Notes: generated by a model from the sequence alone, not told the origin. A stretch of DNA of 64,000 bases from Artocarpus heterophyllus (GCA_025403435.1 JAJQZP010000436.1:62001-126000); one strand, 5' to 3'. Numbered from the stretch's first letter, positions 1 through 11,280 are shown. Numbers and translations are program-made.

Positions 1-53
1 GCTATGGGGATGCGAGATTTGTCATATTTACTCACTTCGTGCAAGTGGGAGAT
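1..53 (+). pseudogene. Copia A1: last codons of RNase H
   Basis: The frame starting at base 1 reads AMGMRDLSYLLT. It matches the C-terminal end of the RNase H domains of the two other family A copies in this window (ends at 24235 and 40512). Those copies stop with TAG right after LLT. Here the codon is TCG (37-39), so the frame runs through the polypurine tract into the LTR and stops at 79-81. The rest of the element lies to the left of the window. Lost function is inferred from the missing stop and from the decay of its relatives. Confidence 0.75.
43..53 (+). other. Polypurine tract of Copia A1
   Basis: AAGTGGGAGAT lies directly before the TG of the LTR, the position where plus-strand DNA synthesis starts in LTR retrotransposons. 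The same sequence precedes the 3' LTR of A2 (24239-24249) and A3. Confidence 0.75.
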
Positions 54-1487
54 TGTTAGACATGTTTGCCTTAAGGAGTAAAAATGTAATAAGTTTTTGA
101 AGACATTTTTATCAATAAGGAATTTATTTATTGTTTATATACCAAATCTTGTCATCTTTACGTTCATATTTATTGAATGTATGTTAAGCAAATAATAGTC
201 TGAGACTATCAGTCTAAACTTTTAAGAATTGAGCATATGATGGACAGATTATACAGAAGACATGATTCGTAAGGTGACGGTCTAAATCATAAGATCTACA
301 ATCGAGGGAATAAAGTTTGGCGCTTTATTCATGTAAAGATTGTTATGTTGTCTATATCCCAATTGGGAGATGGTTTGTCTTGGCCATCGAAGGTGGACTC
401 CGTGAATAGAAACATTAGCACGTTGTCATAGGTGACGATGTGTTGGCTCGGGATATAAAGTGAATTGATTTAAATTAATAATTTTGTCTCGACAAATCGA
501 TTCACTTTAGACAATCATTTGTATTGTATCTTAATCCTAAGATGAATAGTGAGCCTGTTGTCTTGACTTGTGTCTTTTGATGTACCAAAGGGTGACACCT
601 GCATCTTAATAGTGGTATGCATAATGGTATGTTGGAGGCATAACTCTTGATAGCGTAGACCTGTTATTCATAGATATGGAATCCATAGCTCCTTTTTAGG
701 AGTAGTGATATCCTCTTATATGCGTTATCCTGTAATTGGAAAACTGGAGCGCTCAACCATTTGGATACATAGGTACAACTGAATGGTATACTGTCTTTGG
801 ATGGTAAGTTTTTCGATGGTGAGATAATGGAACGTAAGATAAAAATAATCGGGAAGGTAAGATAGAACTTGTCCTTATGCCGGTTATGGATAATCATATG
901 GGGATACATACATTATGATATGTCATGGAGACTTAGCTATACAGGCTTCGTAATTCTATGTAGTTTGAGAGTGCAGCTCCAAGCTTTTAGTGAAGTAGCG
1001 TTGGAGTTGATAATTATGAAATGTATATATGGGATATTGGGTTTCGTAATTATCGAGAGCTTGAACTATATAGTACATTTGGTCCCCTTTGCTAGCTCAC
1101 AACATCCTATAACGATACGGCATGCTTTTCCACCAATTGGTGACTTATGTTAGATTTATTAGATAGGTTGAAATTCAGAAGAATCAAATAATTTATGTCT
1201 GTTTATCGGTTGAATTAATTTTGTGATAAAATTAATTCAACATAAACTTGTTGAATTATTGGGATCGATAATTCTTGTTTGTTTATCGGTTGATTTAATT
1301 TTGAATAAATTAGATCAAGATAAACTTGTAGAATTATTAGGAATTCATTTATTTTCCTAGAGATTATCTAGATAAAGTTGTTTTAATCAAATAACTTTTC
1401 TATTGGGTTATTTGAATTAAAACTGAGACTTTATCCTATAGAATCTTAGGTGAAAAAGAAAAGATTCACTGAGATATTAATCGGCTA

Positions 1488-1544
1488 TTTGGCCTACCGA
1501 TGGGCCCTGTTTGGCCTGCTGATCATCTTGATCGGCCTGTCGAT
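1488..1544 (+). repeat. Phased CGG-N4-CCG array, LTR of A1
   Basis: Three units of the 14-bp inverted repeat TTCGGCCTGCCGAA (variants) start at 1488, 1510 and 1531, so spacing is 22 and 21 bp. A fourth degenerate unit may precede them. The array lies about 120-170 bp upstream of the TATA box, in U3. Confidence 0.7.
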
Positions 1545-1659
1545 GAGCGAAGGATAAGATCACGTGGTTTTATGCAGATCTTATTAGATATTGATCTGAA
1601 TTTGATTCTGATTCAAATTTTGAGACCTAATCTGATAAGGACTGATACTAGACCGACCT

Positions 1660-1668
1660 CTATAAATA
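1660..1668 (+). promoter_or_regulatory. TATA box of the A1 LTR
   Basis: CTATAAATAGGG is conserved at the same place in the other family A LTRs (18284, 25738, 34444, 42547). It sits about 400 bp before the LTR end, so transcripts would start about 30 bp downstream. Confidence 0.65.
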
Positions 1669-2060
1669 GGGAGTAAGTCACATAAATTATTTAGATCAAT
1701 TGAGAGATTAAGAGTGATACTCTGCTAGTGAGAATCTGGAAACTCCTTGAGAGCTCTTGTTCACAAATCATGAACACTTGCTTTAAGTTCTCTCAATTGG
1801 TTGGGAGGAGAGTCACCTAGAGGAAGAGCTATATGTGTGAGCCCACACTCACTCCAATCGTGGATTGAGAAAAGCAAACAAGACCAGTTGGTTGAGACTC
1901 TTCTGGAACGTTACTTCTCTTCACTGATTGTAGGAGCTTTTCAGCACACAAAGGTTAGTAAGATCTAGTTAATTTATGCATATAGCATGTTAAACTTGTG
2001 TTTTGAAAATACTCTGATATAAAATTTTTAAAATTTTCACTATGTACTATTTTTCCAACG

Positions 2061-2590
2061 GTTTCTTCTATGGAGCTGCAGGACATAAGTAGAAGCATTG
2101 CACTAATGATCATGCTTGGCATGCCAAAAAAGGTATGCTTCTTAATTTGGTTTGCTCTAAGGTTAATTTAACTTTAGTACCTGAACACTCTTGGTGGATG
2201 GATTTTGGTGCAACCACTCACATCAGTGCATCTATGTAGGGGATGCCTGAGATGCCGAAAGTCAAATGATGGTGAAAGATACATCTACGTGGGCGATAGC
2301 AAGAAGGTTGAAGCAGAAGCAAAAGGAAAATTTATATTATTGTTAAAAACTATATTTTATTTGGATCTTGATGAAACATTTATTGTACTGTCTTTTAGAC
2401 GAAATTTGATTTCTATTTCTGCTTTGGACAAATTTGGTTATTCTTGTTCATTTAGAAATGGAAAATTAGTTTGTTTCATGATTCAAAATTAGTTGCTTCT
2501 GGTTCTTTATCAGGTTACGATAATCTTTATTTACTTGATACAATTGCTTCATTTAATGAATCACTGCAATTAAGTACACTAGGTATAAAG
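2061..2590 (+). pseudogene. Copia B: gag zinc knuckle and protease remnant
   Basis: The first codons read FFYGAAGHK-stop-KHC, a CCHC zinc knuckle that has lost cysteines (the first lies beyond the A1 junction, another became Tyr). Then comes SWWMDFGATTHIS near 2190-2230. This is the Copia aspartic protease motif with D-S-G-A-T changed to D-F-G-A-T (Asp at 2201-2203). Further on, RRNLISISALDKFGYS is the usual protease-end sequence. Frames change and stops occur near 2240 and 2490. The gag start is not in the window. Confidence 0.75.
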
Positions 2591-2599
2591 AGAAAATTA

Positions 2600-3676
2600 A
2601 CCAATGAGAATTCAGTTGTGTTATGACACAAGAGATTGGGTCATATCTCCAAAAGGAGAATAGAGAGACTTGTGTCAGAAGAAATTCTCGACCCCTTAGA
2701 CTTTATAGATTTTGATATTTGTGTTAACTGTATTAAGGGGAAACAAACCAATAAAAGGAGATTTGAAGCCAACAAGACTTTGGACGTCTTAGAACTTATA
2801 CATACAGATATTTGTAGGCCATTCTCTAAGGTTTCTTAGAATGGCCAATAATAGTTTATAACGTTCATACACTATTTTTCTAGATATGGCTACATATATC
2901 TCATTCATGAAAAGTCACTGTTGCTGGATTTGTTCAAAAATTATAAGGCTGAAGTTGAAAACCAACTCAGCAAAAGGATTAAAAGCATCAGATCTGACCA
3001 TGGTGGTGAGTACTATTGTAGATATGACAGTTCAGGTGAACAACGTCTAGGACCGTTTGCTAAGTTCCTAGAGGAAAGCAGTATCGTCCCATAGTACATT
3101 ATGCAGGGTTCGCCCACTATGAATGGTGTTGCTGAAAGACAAAACAGGATGCTTAAGGACATGGTGAGAAGTATGATTTTTCATTCTACCTTACCAAAAT
3201 CACTCTGGAGAGAAGCACTTAAGACTGCAGCATATATCCTTAATAGGGTTTCAACTGATGCAACTGCCAAAACCCCTTACAAACTTTGGACGGGCAAGAA
3301 GCTTAGTCTAAAGCATCTGCATGTTTGGGGATGTCCAGCCAAGGTAAGGCCTTATAGGCCTGATGAAAAGAAACTAGACTCAAGGACCGTAAGTTGTTAT
3401 TTTATTGGATACTCTGAAAGATCTAGGGGGTACAAGTTTTATGATCCCACGACTAAGTCGATATTTGAGACGGGAAATGCCCGGTTCTTTGAGGACGTCG
3501 AGTTTGCGGGGGGAGATATAGTTAGGGACTTTGTCCTTGAAAAGGAATATGTTGATATTCCCATAACTTTTATTGACATTGATCAGGTTCCTATTCTTGA
3601 CATTGTTCAAGAAGCAGACCCAAATCAAGACAATGTTGGAGAACCTCTCATTCCAGAAATTGTTCCAGAAGAATAG
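2600..3676 (+). pseudogene. Copia B: integrase remnant
   Basis: The GAG-pre-integrase zinc region is seen as HKRLGHISKRRIERL, followed by CVNCIKGKQT; its preceding Trp codon is now TGA. The catalytic core keeps HTDI (first Asp), RSDHGGEY (second Asp) and NGVAERQNRM (Glu), all DDE positions. The C-terminal part runs through KLWTGKKLSLKHLHVWGCPA and the usual FIGYSERSRGYKFYDP, open from 3101 to a stop at 3676. Stops near 2840, 2880 and 3094 break the frame. Identification as Ty1-copia integrase is firm; activity is excluded by the breaks. Confidence 0.85.
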
Positions 3677-4640
3677 ACTCTACCACTTCAAGAACCTATG
3701 CCATTAAGGAGATCCACTAGAGAAAGGAGAAGTGCAGTGCCAGATGATTACATTGTATTTCTCCAAGAACATGAGTATGGGATTGGTATGGTGGAAGATG
3801 ATCCATCAACTTCCGTCAAGCCATGGAAAGTTCTAGATCTCAAGAGTGGATTGATGCCATGAATGAAGAGATATAGTCTATGAAGGACAATGACATTTGG
3901 GATCTTGTCCCATTGCCTGAAGGTGCAAAACCCATTGGTTACAAATGGATATTTAAGACCAAGAGGGATTCGAAAGGCAATGTGGAGAGATATAAGGCTC
4001 TTCTTGTCGCTAAAGGCTTGACATAGAAAGAAGGCATCGACTATAAAGAGACTTTCTCTCCGGTTTCTTTGAAAGACTCTTTCAGGATTATAATGGCATT
4101 AGTGACACATTTTGATCTTGAGCTTCATTAGATGGATGTTAAGACTGCGTTTCTCAATGGTGACATTGATGAAACAATCTATATGGTGCAACTAGAAAAC
4201 TTTGTATCGAAAGATGCAAAGAAGATGGTTTGCAAATTAAAGAAATCCATCTATGGGCTTAAGCAAGCTTCTCTTGAATGGTATTACAAATTTCATTAGG
4301 TTGTCATCTCGTTCGATTTTGAGATGAATTTGGTCGATAATTGTATATACCACAAGTTCAATGGGAGTAGGTATATTTTTTTGGTTTTATATATCGATGA
4401 TATTTTGCTTGCCAGCAACAATATAGGCTTATTGCACGAAACCAAGAGATTTCTATCAAAGAAATTTGAGATGAAGGATCTTGGTGACGCCTCGTTTGTG
4501 TTGGGTATACAGATACACCAGAATTGCTCTCAGGGTATTCTAGGATTATCACAAAAGGGCTATATCGAAAAGGTTCTCAAGAGATATGGCATGTAGGATT
4601 GTAAACCAGGTAATACCCTGTGGCTAAAGGAGACAGGTTT
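3677..4640 (+). pseudogene. Copia B: reverse transcriptase remnant
   Basis: The fragments follow the Copia RT order: GAKPIGYKWIFKTKRDSKGN, MDVKTAFLNGDIDETIYM, KKSIYGLKQAS, then YIDDILLASNN with the catalytic Asp pair at 4396-4401 (YIDD rather than YVDD), and MKDLGDASFVLGIQIHQ. Several TAG/TGA codons interrupt it, for example at glutamine or tryptophan positions around 3873, 4023, 4129 and 4298. It lies between integrase and RNase H, as in all Copia elements. Confidence 0.85.
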
Positions 4641-5373
4641 AGTCTCAATTAGTGCACTAAGAATGATTTTGAGGTTAAGGAAATGTAGAAGATTCCTTAT
4701 GCATCAGCAGTAGGGAGTCTGGTGTATGCTTAGGTTTGTATGCGTCTGGATATTGCGTACATTACAGGGATGTTGGGCAGGTATTTAAGCAATCCTGGAA
4801 AGGATTACTGGATAGCAGTCAAACGAGTCTTGAGGTATTTACAGAGAACAAAGGACTACATGCTCACGTATCGGAGGTTGAAATAGCATGAGATCATTGG
4901 GTATACTAACTCCGATTATGCTGGATGCCAAGATAGTATGAAATCTACATCAGGCTATGTCTACCTTCTACTGGGGGTGCTGTCTCCTAAAAGAGTGCCA
5001 AACAGTCTCTTATAGCACCTTCTATCATGGCAGCAGAGTTCATAGCATGTTATGAGGCATCCAATCATAGAATATGGCTGCAAAATTTTGTCACGAGGCT
5101 GCGCATAGTGGACAATATTCAAAGGCCACTCAAGTTATTTTGTGATGGTAAGTCAGCAGTTTTGTATTCTAACAACAACAGGGGCTCGACGAAATCAAAG
5201 CATATAGAGATCAAGTTCCTGGTTGTGAAAGAAAGAGTTTAGAGTGGACAGTTATCTATAAAGCACATCAGTACAAACACCATGATTGCGGATCCGTTTA
5301 CTAAGGGATTGCCACCCAAAATGTTTCATGAGCATACTGCTCGTATGGGTGTCATATTATTTCAGGATATTTA
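4641..5373 (+). pseudogene. Copia B: RNase H remnant
   Basis: Recognisable pieces are MAAEFIACYEASNHRIWLQN, LFCDGKSAVLYSNNN, KSKHIEIKF and MIADPFTKGLPPKMFHEH. This is the usual end of a Copia polyprotein, with the terminal stop near 5373. A frame break and an internal TAG at 5240-5242 separate the pieces. About 430 bp of untranslated sequence follow before the LTR, longer than in the other Copia families here. Confidence 0.8.
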
Positions 5374-5793
5374 GTTTTAGTGGGAGTTTGTAATTTTAAA
5401 TGCTCTTATGATATAGACATTTTTAGTTATTTTAGTTTATGGATATTTTAAGGTTATTTTCTACAGAAATAAAGTTTTTAGTTTATTCACACTCTAATTT
5501 TGATATGGTTTGATCTCACTAAGGTTTTCAGGTGGACTAGTTGGAAATCGGCATGTTAAGATCACATTGCATAAAATTTCCATGCTATACATCCATGCCT
5601 GATCTTGTTATTAGTTGTATTGGTATATGTGATCATTGATGTGGGTCTAGTTACGACATATGTAACGAAAGTCGCTTTGGTCCTATATTGATATGGTTAA
5701 TGGACAAGATTGTTAAGATGCATAAGGTTTTGATAGTAAAATTCATGAGCTTATAAGGTATAATTCACATTTATAAATGTTCATATATAGCCC

Positions 5794-5803
5794 AAGTGGA
5801 GAT
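5794..5803 (+). other. Polypurine tract of Copia B
   Basis: AAGTGGAGAT lies immediately before the LTR start TGTTGG. Confidence 0.65.
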
Positions 5804-6268
5804 TGTTGGATCTAAATCCAATATATGGGCCAATATGTTTAAAAAAATGTGAATTAAAGGCTATCAATAAGGTTGCCCAATTAAAAGTGATCAATTTGGG
5901 TTTTAGGCTTTTAATACATCATTAAGTGTTAGCCTCCTATGTGTAGAGACCAAAATAAAATTACTAATTTTATGATAGGTTAAATTAGTAATTAAAGATA
6001 ATTGATAGGGTTTAGCAATTATATAAAAGGATTGTGGCCCCCAAATCAGTACATACGTTATTTTTTGTTCCCTATCTACAGAGAAATTACAGAGCATTCT
6101 GTGAAGGAGGATTTACGTACCAGACTTGGAAGATCCTCAACCTACGGACTCAAGAATCACATTCAATCCATGGATTCAGGTTAGCTTCCGCATCTTATTA
6201 ATATTCTTGATGATTTGACATAAATGATTCTGGGTGATGATAGTTTTCATCACAATTTTGTTCTAACA
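5804..6268 (+). repeat. 3' LTR of Copia B
   Basis: A 465-bp LTR that starts TGTTGGAT and ends TTCTAACA, giving short TG...CA inverted termini. A TATA-like ATATAAAAGG lies at about 6021. The 5' LTR is outside the window. The next bases are coding sequence of the host gene. Confidence 0.75.
6020..6029 (+). promoter_or_regulatory. TATA box of the Copia B LTR
   Basis: TATATAAAAG lies roughly midway in the LTR. It is on the same strand as the host gene fragments that follow, so read-through transcription into them is possible (inference). Confidence 0.45.
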
Positions 6269-6308
6269 CATTTTACTTCTGATCACATAATGCATTGCAT
6301 GAAAAAAG
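6269..6308 (+). pseudogene. CPSF73-II-like exon, 5'-truncated by Copia B
   Basis: HFTSDHIMHCMKK then G and a GT donor at 6309. The 5' part of this exon is cut off by the Copia B LTR. The split codon G+TT joins to the next exon in frame. Confidence 0.75.
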
Positions 6309-6616
6309 GTACATGATTCCTATAACTTTTCTTAATCGTGTTCAATGAAATGGGTTGGATGGTCAATCTTCTTTTTAGCCTGTAGAAAGCAAGTCACTAA
6401 TTCCGCAAATGGAGGGTCACTTCTTATTTCAGTTTGGTCAAGAACCACAACCAGCTATGTTTAAAGATAACTAGAAGTTATTGGCAAATTAAAACTAGGG
6501 TCTCCCTTATCAGGACCTGCCCTCTACTTTGTTTTGTTGGCAAATATATATATATATTTTTTCTGTTTCTTTTTTGTCCCCTTGTTTTTAATAGTTTAAT
6601 TTGGTTCCTATTGCAG

Positions 6617-6690
6617 TTATAGCAGTGGATCTAAAGCGGACAACTCGGGTTGATAAAGATCTTCAAATCTGTGCATATTATGCAGGACAT
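6617..6690 (+). pseudogene. CPSF73-II-like exon (AYYAGH)
   Basis: After a TTGCAG acceptor it reads IAVDLKRTTRVDKDLQICAY and then YAGH, ending at a strong GTAAGT donor. The final His is the metal-binding motif III residue of the metallo-beta-lactamase fold. Confidence 0.85.
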
Positions 6691-7253
6691 GTAAGTCTTG
6701 TTAACCATGTCATTCACAAAGTAATACAAATAAGTATTTGGCTCCTTCTCATTACCAATTTACCATTTTAACACTAATAGAAAATTCTTGCTTTTTATGC
6801 TATTACCAGTTAGCTTAATGAATTTCTTGAATTTCCTGGGACTTTCAATGAGATATTTTCTCATGCAATAAAGTTTTCATGTCCAGTTAAACTAGCGAAT
6901 TAAAAACTTATAAGGCATGCCTGATAGCCTAACGTTGGTGCTACTGCATCTTTAACAATTTTCCTGGGAATATAAAATTACACATTTAAAGGGAGTAATT
7001 TCATTTTTTCATCTTCTCTTTCATGGATAACACTTTGTCCATTTCCTACAATTGGCAATATGTCAGAAACTCATCCCTTAGCAATCTCCATCATTTAGTC
7101 ATATGTGCATTTTGCATCAGTGATTTGCAAACCAATTCCTCTTAATCAGCATTGCATGTTCCCCCTGGAAATGACTATTCTTATCACTACTATTATTGTA
7201 CTTATTTTATAGTTGAAGTTCTTTGAGTCCTAATTTCTTATTATGTTTTGAAG

Positions 7254-7390
7254 GTTATTGGAGCTGCAATGTTTTATGTAAAGGTGGGAGATAGTGCTGT
7301 ACTGTACACAGGGGACTACAATATGACACCAGATAGGCATCTTGGAGCAGCTCAAGTTGATCGACTAGATTTGGACCTTGTAATGACAGA
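7254..7390 (+). pseudogene. CPSF73-II-like exon (TGDYN)
   Basis: Starts [20 protein letters not shown] and continues with [16 protein letters not shown] and LDLVMTE. It contains the motif IV Asp of TGDYN. The last codon GA|G is split over the GTACGG donor. Confidence 0.85.
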
Positions 7391-7551
7391 GTACGGAATG
7401 CGTATCCATGTTTTTCATAAAGATTGTTGTTGTTAACTCATCTAGCTTATCTGTGAATGTATGGACTGATATCTTCAATGTATATCTTGGATTTACACTT
7501 GCAAATCTTGTTTTTGTCTTAGGGTTTCTCCTAGTAGTAATCCTGTTCCAG

Positions 7552-7615
7552 GTCGACATGTGCAACAACCATACGTGACTCAAAGTACGTTCGGGAAAGA
7601 GAATTTCTTAAAGCT
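7552..7615 (+). pseudogene. CPSF73-II-like exon (TTIRDSKY)
   Basis: Reads STCATTIRDSKYVREREF and LKA, ending at GTATGT. The usual Tyr of STYATT is Cys here. Confidence 0.8.
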
Positions 7616-7767
7616 GTATGTGAATAACAAAAATCAAGCTCTGATGCTACTGCTTATAGATTTAATTTAGTTCGTTCTTTTCTTTTGTCCAAGTGTCAAA
7701 GTTTTTTCCCTTGTCTTGACTTGATCTTTGTATTTTTTTAACCAATTTTTATACTAAATCTATATAG

Positions 7768-7833
7768 GTTCATAAATGTGTGTCTTATGGAGGAAAAGTG
7801 CTCGTAACTACATTTGCTCTAGGAAAAGCCCAG
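7768..7833 (+). pseudogene. CPSF73-II-like exon (FALGKAQ)
   Basis: Reads VHKCVSYGGKVLVTTFALGK and AQ, ending at GTAATT. The family normally has P-S/A-F-A-L-G-R-A-Q; TTFALGKAQ is a loosened version. Confidence 0.8.
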
Positions 7834-8009
7834 GTAATTTGATGGAGATAGGCTTTAAATCTCACTTACTTTTGTGAAAAGTTGTATGATCAAGAATTGT
7901 TCATTTTACTATTTATCATATATAAATTCTATGATTTTGTTTTGAAATGTTGCCTAAAATAAGCTTTTATCGTTAGCTCATGCTGCATTTTCAATGGAAG
8001 TAAAGAAGG

Positions 8010-8328
8010 AAAACGGAAATTGTAGTAAATAGCAATTTTTCCAATCTAATTGTGCTAAATAGCAGGTTTTGAAAATATTTGTAATAAATATCAAATTTAT
8101 AGTATAAATAATTTCCTTACTCTTTTATTTACAATGTAAATAATTCTAATTATACAGTAAATAGATCTAAGGTATAAATTACTTATTTACCCTCTTGTTT
8201 ATAATATAAATAATTCTTAGTTATATAGACAATAAATGTAAATAAGAATTGTTTACATCATCAAAACTGCTATTTGCTACAAACATTTTCCAAACCTCCT
8301 ATTTACTCTACTATTTCCCTCATTCTCC
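8010..8328. mobile_element. Intronic MITE-like inverted-repeat element
   Basis: Left side reads TAGTAAATAG, then TAGCAGGTTTTGAAAATATT. The right side, read on the other strand, gives TAGAGTAAATAG, then TAGGAGGTTTGGAAAATGTT. The arms are 60-70 bp of imperfect inverted repeat around an AT-rich core of about 180 bp. No coding capacity. It lies in the intron between exons 7768 and 8947. Superfamily and target duplication are not clear. Confidence 0.45.
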
Positions 8329-8946
8329 CTAAAGAAAAACTTTTTAAGTCCTCTGATCGATTGCTCAATGTTGTACTTAAAACAAAAATTTGTGCAGTTT
8401 AACGTCTGCAAGTTCATGAAAAATTTATGCAGCATTTTCGATGTGGATTTTTGGAGTTGCTGAGGGCATATTATTCCCTAAGGTTTAGCAGACCAGATGT
8501 TGTGTCATGTAGTGTTGGTACATCTAAAATGTTGGACTTACCCTATAATAAAACGATGGCTCCGCTCAAAACAACTTTTGTCTCAGTTCAGTTTTTCTCA
8601 ATTTTCTAGTGTATCAATTATCTGTTACACATTTATGCCATTAAGTTTGACCAATTTATCACACTTTTTTTAGGTTTGTTTTCTCAAGTGTCGGTGGCAC
8701 TTTTCAACTTTTGTATTAGCTTATGATTTTCCACGCCGTCTCGGTAAATTACGTATGGCCATTACTTGGTTATTTAATTACTTTTATGCTGCCTTTTGCT
8801 GCATCAGAATATTTCTCTTTTATGCAATTAGTCAAAGCATATTGGTTCAAATTCCTTGTAGGCTTATCTTTGTTACGCATTAACCGTGATTTCTCCATTA
8901 CTGAAGAATCTTTGTTCCGTCGACAATCTTTTCCATTATCATCTAG

Positions 8947-9016
8947 GAACTCTGCATCCTGTTGGAAGATTACTAAATACGAATGAATCTGAAAGTTGCT
9001 ATTTACTTCTCTGCAG
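8947..9016 (+). pseudogene. CPSF73-II-like exon with premature stop
   Basis: Reads ELCILLEDY, stop, IRMNLKVAIYFSAG. The TAA at 8974-8976 replaces the conserved Trp of the DYWERMN segment. Splice sites CTAG and GTTTGC remain, and phase agrees with both neighbours. Confidence 0.85.
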
Positions 9017-10353
9017 GTTTGCTTTTGCACTTTTTTTTTCTACCAAAAAAGAAATCCTTTGTTAGTTCATGTACTTTATGATCTCTGGGTTTCTTTTAAC
9101 TTTTTAGCTACATGTATTTAAAAATATAGGCCGTTCAACGTATATTAACAATCTGTATTAAGTATTTGATTACAACTCTTCCCTCCAAAAACTTTAAAAG
9201 TAAAAGAGTCATAGCCTCATGGAAAAGTTTGATTGTCACCGATTAATAAAGTGTATCTCGAATACTGGAACCCATTTAATTGAAATTTGATCTCACATTG
9301 GATCCACTACCTGTGATTTATATATTTCTTTTTGGGATCAATGTACCATAAATGTGTAGAAGCAGAGATTCTACAGTAATATTTTATCAACTTTCAAACC
9401 AAAGCATAAATAACATTACTGGCAAGAAAAAATCAAATTACGTTAAGGCTGAGATAGAATAGAGAATAGAGAAAAGAATCCCAAGAGCGAACTAAAGAGG
9501 AGGAATTAGAACTTAATATTCATTAATCAATCATCAAAGCTCTCAATTGGAATTACAATCACTAAGATCTAAACTAACAAAAAGATAACTAATTACGAAA
9601 TAATGCTAGGAGTAAACATAAGCTAAATTTAAACTTACATACTAAAGATGAAGTACATTTTAAATTTTTAGTAGATATCTATACAAATTAAATTAAAATC
9701 CAATCCCGTTGTTCTACATCACATATAGTTTCTATGAAATAATTTCACACTTAATACACTAGCACTTCAAATGGTAAGAGTCTAGCAGCAATAAGAGTAA
9801 AATCAGATGGGAAGCCAAAACTTAATAGACTTAAGAGCTGCATTAGAATGAATAAAAATAAATGTACAATTTTATATCGAAACTTTTCTTCTTTCATGTA
9901 ATCAATTTTTGTTTAACAACTCTCCAAATAATTTTCAACACTGTATATACCTTATGTATGTGCAGATATACATACTTATGTGTACATGTATATTACATTT
10001 ATGTATTAATTTATGCTTGTGCAATTAATAAATACCTTGGTGGAGATTCAAATTCAAATATAACTGTCAATTGTTATGGTATTATATTTTTGGAGTATTT
10101 TTGGCTTTTTTTTTTTTTTCAGTAGCAACTTTTATTATGGACTGACTTCCTTGTCAATAATAAGACAAGTTTGTTTTAATTTACATTTTGCATGTTCTTG
10201 TAGAAATCTTGTATTCATGAAGCCATTTACAGTGAATTATAAGTTTTTAAATTCTTGTGTGAACTTCGTCTTTGATATGAGTTGGGAATGACTGTTTCAC
10301 ACTGTTTATCAATTCCCTGGTTGATATTATTAATTTATGAGTTCATCTTTCAG
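9017..10353 (+). other. Large intron, no gene seen
   Basis: AT-rich DNA between exons 8947 and 10354. The part 9440-9860 has the composition of LTR terminal regions (ATTCATTAATCAATCATC, then a pyrimidine/A-rich stretch) and may be an old LTR fragment. A T-run lies at about 10108-10119. No protein match was seen. Confidence 0.4.
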
Positions 10354-10457
10354 GTTTAACCATTCAAGCCAATATGTATTATAAAATGCTCATCAGTTGG
10401 ACCAGCCAGAAGATCAAGGAGACGTATACCACCCATAATGCATTTGAGTTCAAAATG
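10354..10457 (+). pseudogene. CPSF73-II-like exon (GLTIQANMYYK)
   Basis: After TTTCAG it reads LTIQANMYYKMLISWTSQKI then KETYTTHNAFEFKM, ending before GTTTGT. Its junction to the next exon is one base out of frame, probably a lost G at the splice site. Confidence 0.85.
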
Positions 10458-10744
10458 GTTTGTAATTTGATTTTTTAACTTTCTGCGGTATACACGTTCT
10501 TTGGTATGTTCCATGTGGAGCTATAAAGAAGAGAGAAAGAGCCTCTATACTAACTCTATAAGTTAGTATTTTGTAGATCAATTAGCTAGTATTTTTAAAG
10601 TCGGATCTCAAAAGCATATTCTGTATGATTATAACGTTCACCGAGTATAGAAAATGACTTAAAAGTAGAATTTCCGCTTGATGGCTGATCTTTGATATAT
10701 TCCAATATTCCATCTCATTTGTCATCTGTTTTCATAAGTTGCAG

Positions 10745-10885
10745 TTAAAAATTTTGACCGTTCCATGATCGATGCACCTGAAGCTTGTGTTCTCTTCGTT
10801 GCGCCAGGGATGATAAGTGGCGGGTTTTCACTCGAGGTTTTTCAACAATGGGCTCCTTAGAGGTGAATCTTGTCACACTGCCTAG
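10745..10885 (+). pseudogene. CPSF73-II-like exon with frameshift
   Basis: Reads KNFDRSMIDAPEACVLFVAP, then GMISGGFSLEVFQQWAP, then TAG at 10858-10860. Shifting by one base restores EVNLVTLP, matching the family sequence after WAP. A one-base deletion therefore lies at about 10857-10861. Confidence 0.8.
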
Positions 10886-11182
10886 GTAACTAGCATTTTG
10901 TCTTTACATAAATTAATATTCAAATAATGATGCACTCTAGCATTAAATGTGGGAATCCTCAAATTATATGCAGAAATTCTTCTATGCTATTTAGCTTTAA
11001 TTTTGCTGCTCTGAGAACGTAATTTCTAAAATGATCACTATTGCTGCCTTGGGTTTTTGGTGTTAGTAAATTATAGTGATGCTGTGTATGTTTATCCATT
11101 AAAATTCTGTACTTTTCATATTAACAAAATTAGCCCAAGATAAATGACAGTTTCAATCCCTTTTTGTTGTGTGTCGTTTGCG

Positions 11183-11280
11183 GGTATTGCATGGCTGGAA
11201 CCATAGGACATAAACTGATGTCAGGTAAACCCACCACAATTGACCTGGACAAGGATAATCATATCGATGTGCGATGCCAG
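11183..11280 (+). pseudogene. CPSF73-II-like exon lacking an acceptor
   Basis: Reads YCMAGTIGHKLMSGKPTTID then LDKDNHIDVRCQ, ending at GTTTAT. The bases before it are GTTTGCG where GTTTGCAG would be expected, so the AG acceptor is lost. Confidence 0.8.

Larger units (their letters stand above)
54..2060 (+). repeat. 3' LTR of Copia A1
   Basis: A 2.0-kb LTR that begins TGTTAGACATG and ends TTTTCCAACG, where the final CA has become CG. It aligns over its whole length by eye with LTRs at 16648, 24250, 32815 and 40527. It holds a phased palindrome array (1488-1544) and a TATA box (1660-1668). The element is inserted in the gag zinc-knuckle region of Copia B, which resumes at 2061. The left partner of the target duplication is outside the window. 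By its details (for example ATTGTTTATATACC near the start) it groups with A3 rather than A2. Confidence 0.85.
2061..6268 (+). mobile_element. Copia B, 3' part (gag end to 3' LTR)
   Basis: A Ty1-copia element in the order gag end, protease, integrase, reverse transcriptase, RNase H, untranslated region, polypurine tract, LTR. Its 5' part is beyond the nested A1 element and outside the window. The 3' LTR ends at 6268, directly before coding sequence of the CPSF73-II-like gene, so the element entered an exon. The candidate target duplication is CATTT (6269-6273), but its partner is not visible. Many in-frame stops show it is dead. Confidence 0.85.

Noticed and set aside
664..1153. Open frames of 81-94 codons in the family A LTR, repeated at 17256, 24859 and 41370
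   Set aside because: They recur only because the LTR is repeated; not conserved as protein, with frames broken differently in each copy.
1480..1545. Regular 21-22 bp GC-rich repeats as a CRISPR array
   Set aside because: Plant nuclear retrotransposon LTR; units are 14 bp with short variable spacers, no leader or cas genes, and the same array recurs in several elements.
9440..9860. Possible reverse-oriented LTR fragment in the large intron
   Set aside because: Composition and the ATTCATTAATCAATC word are suggestive only; no terminus, duplication or partner was found.
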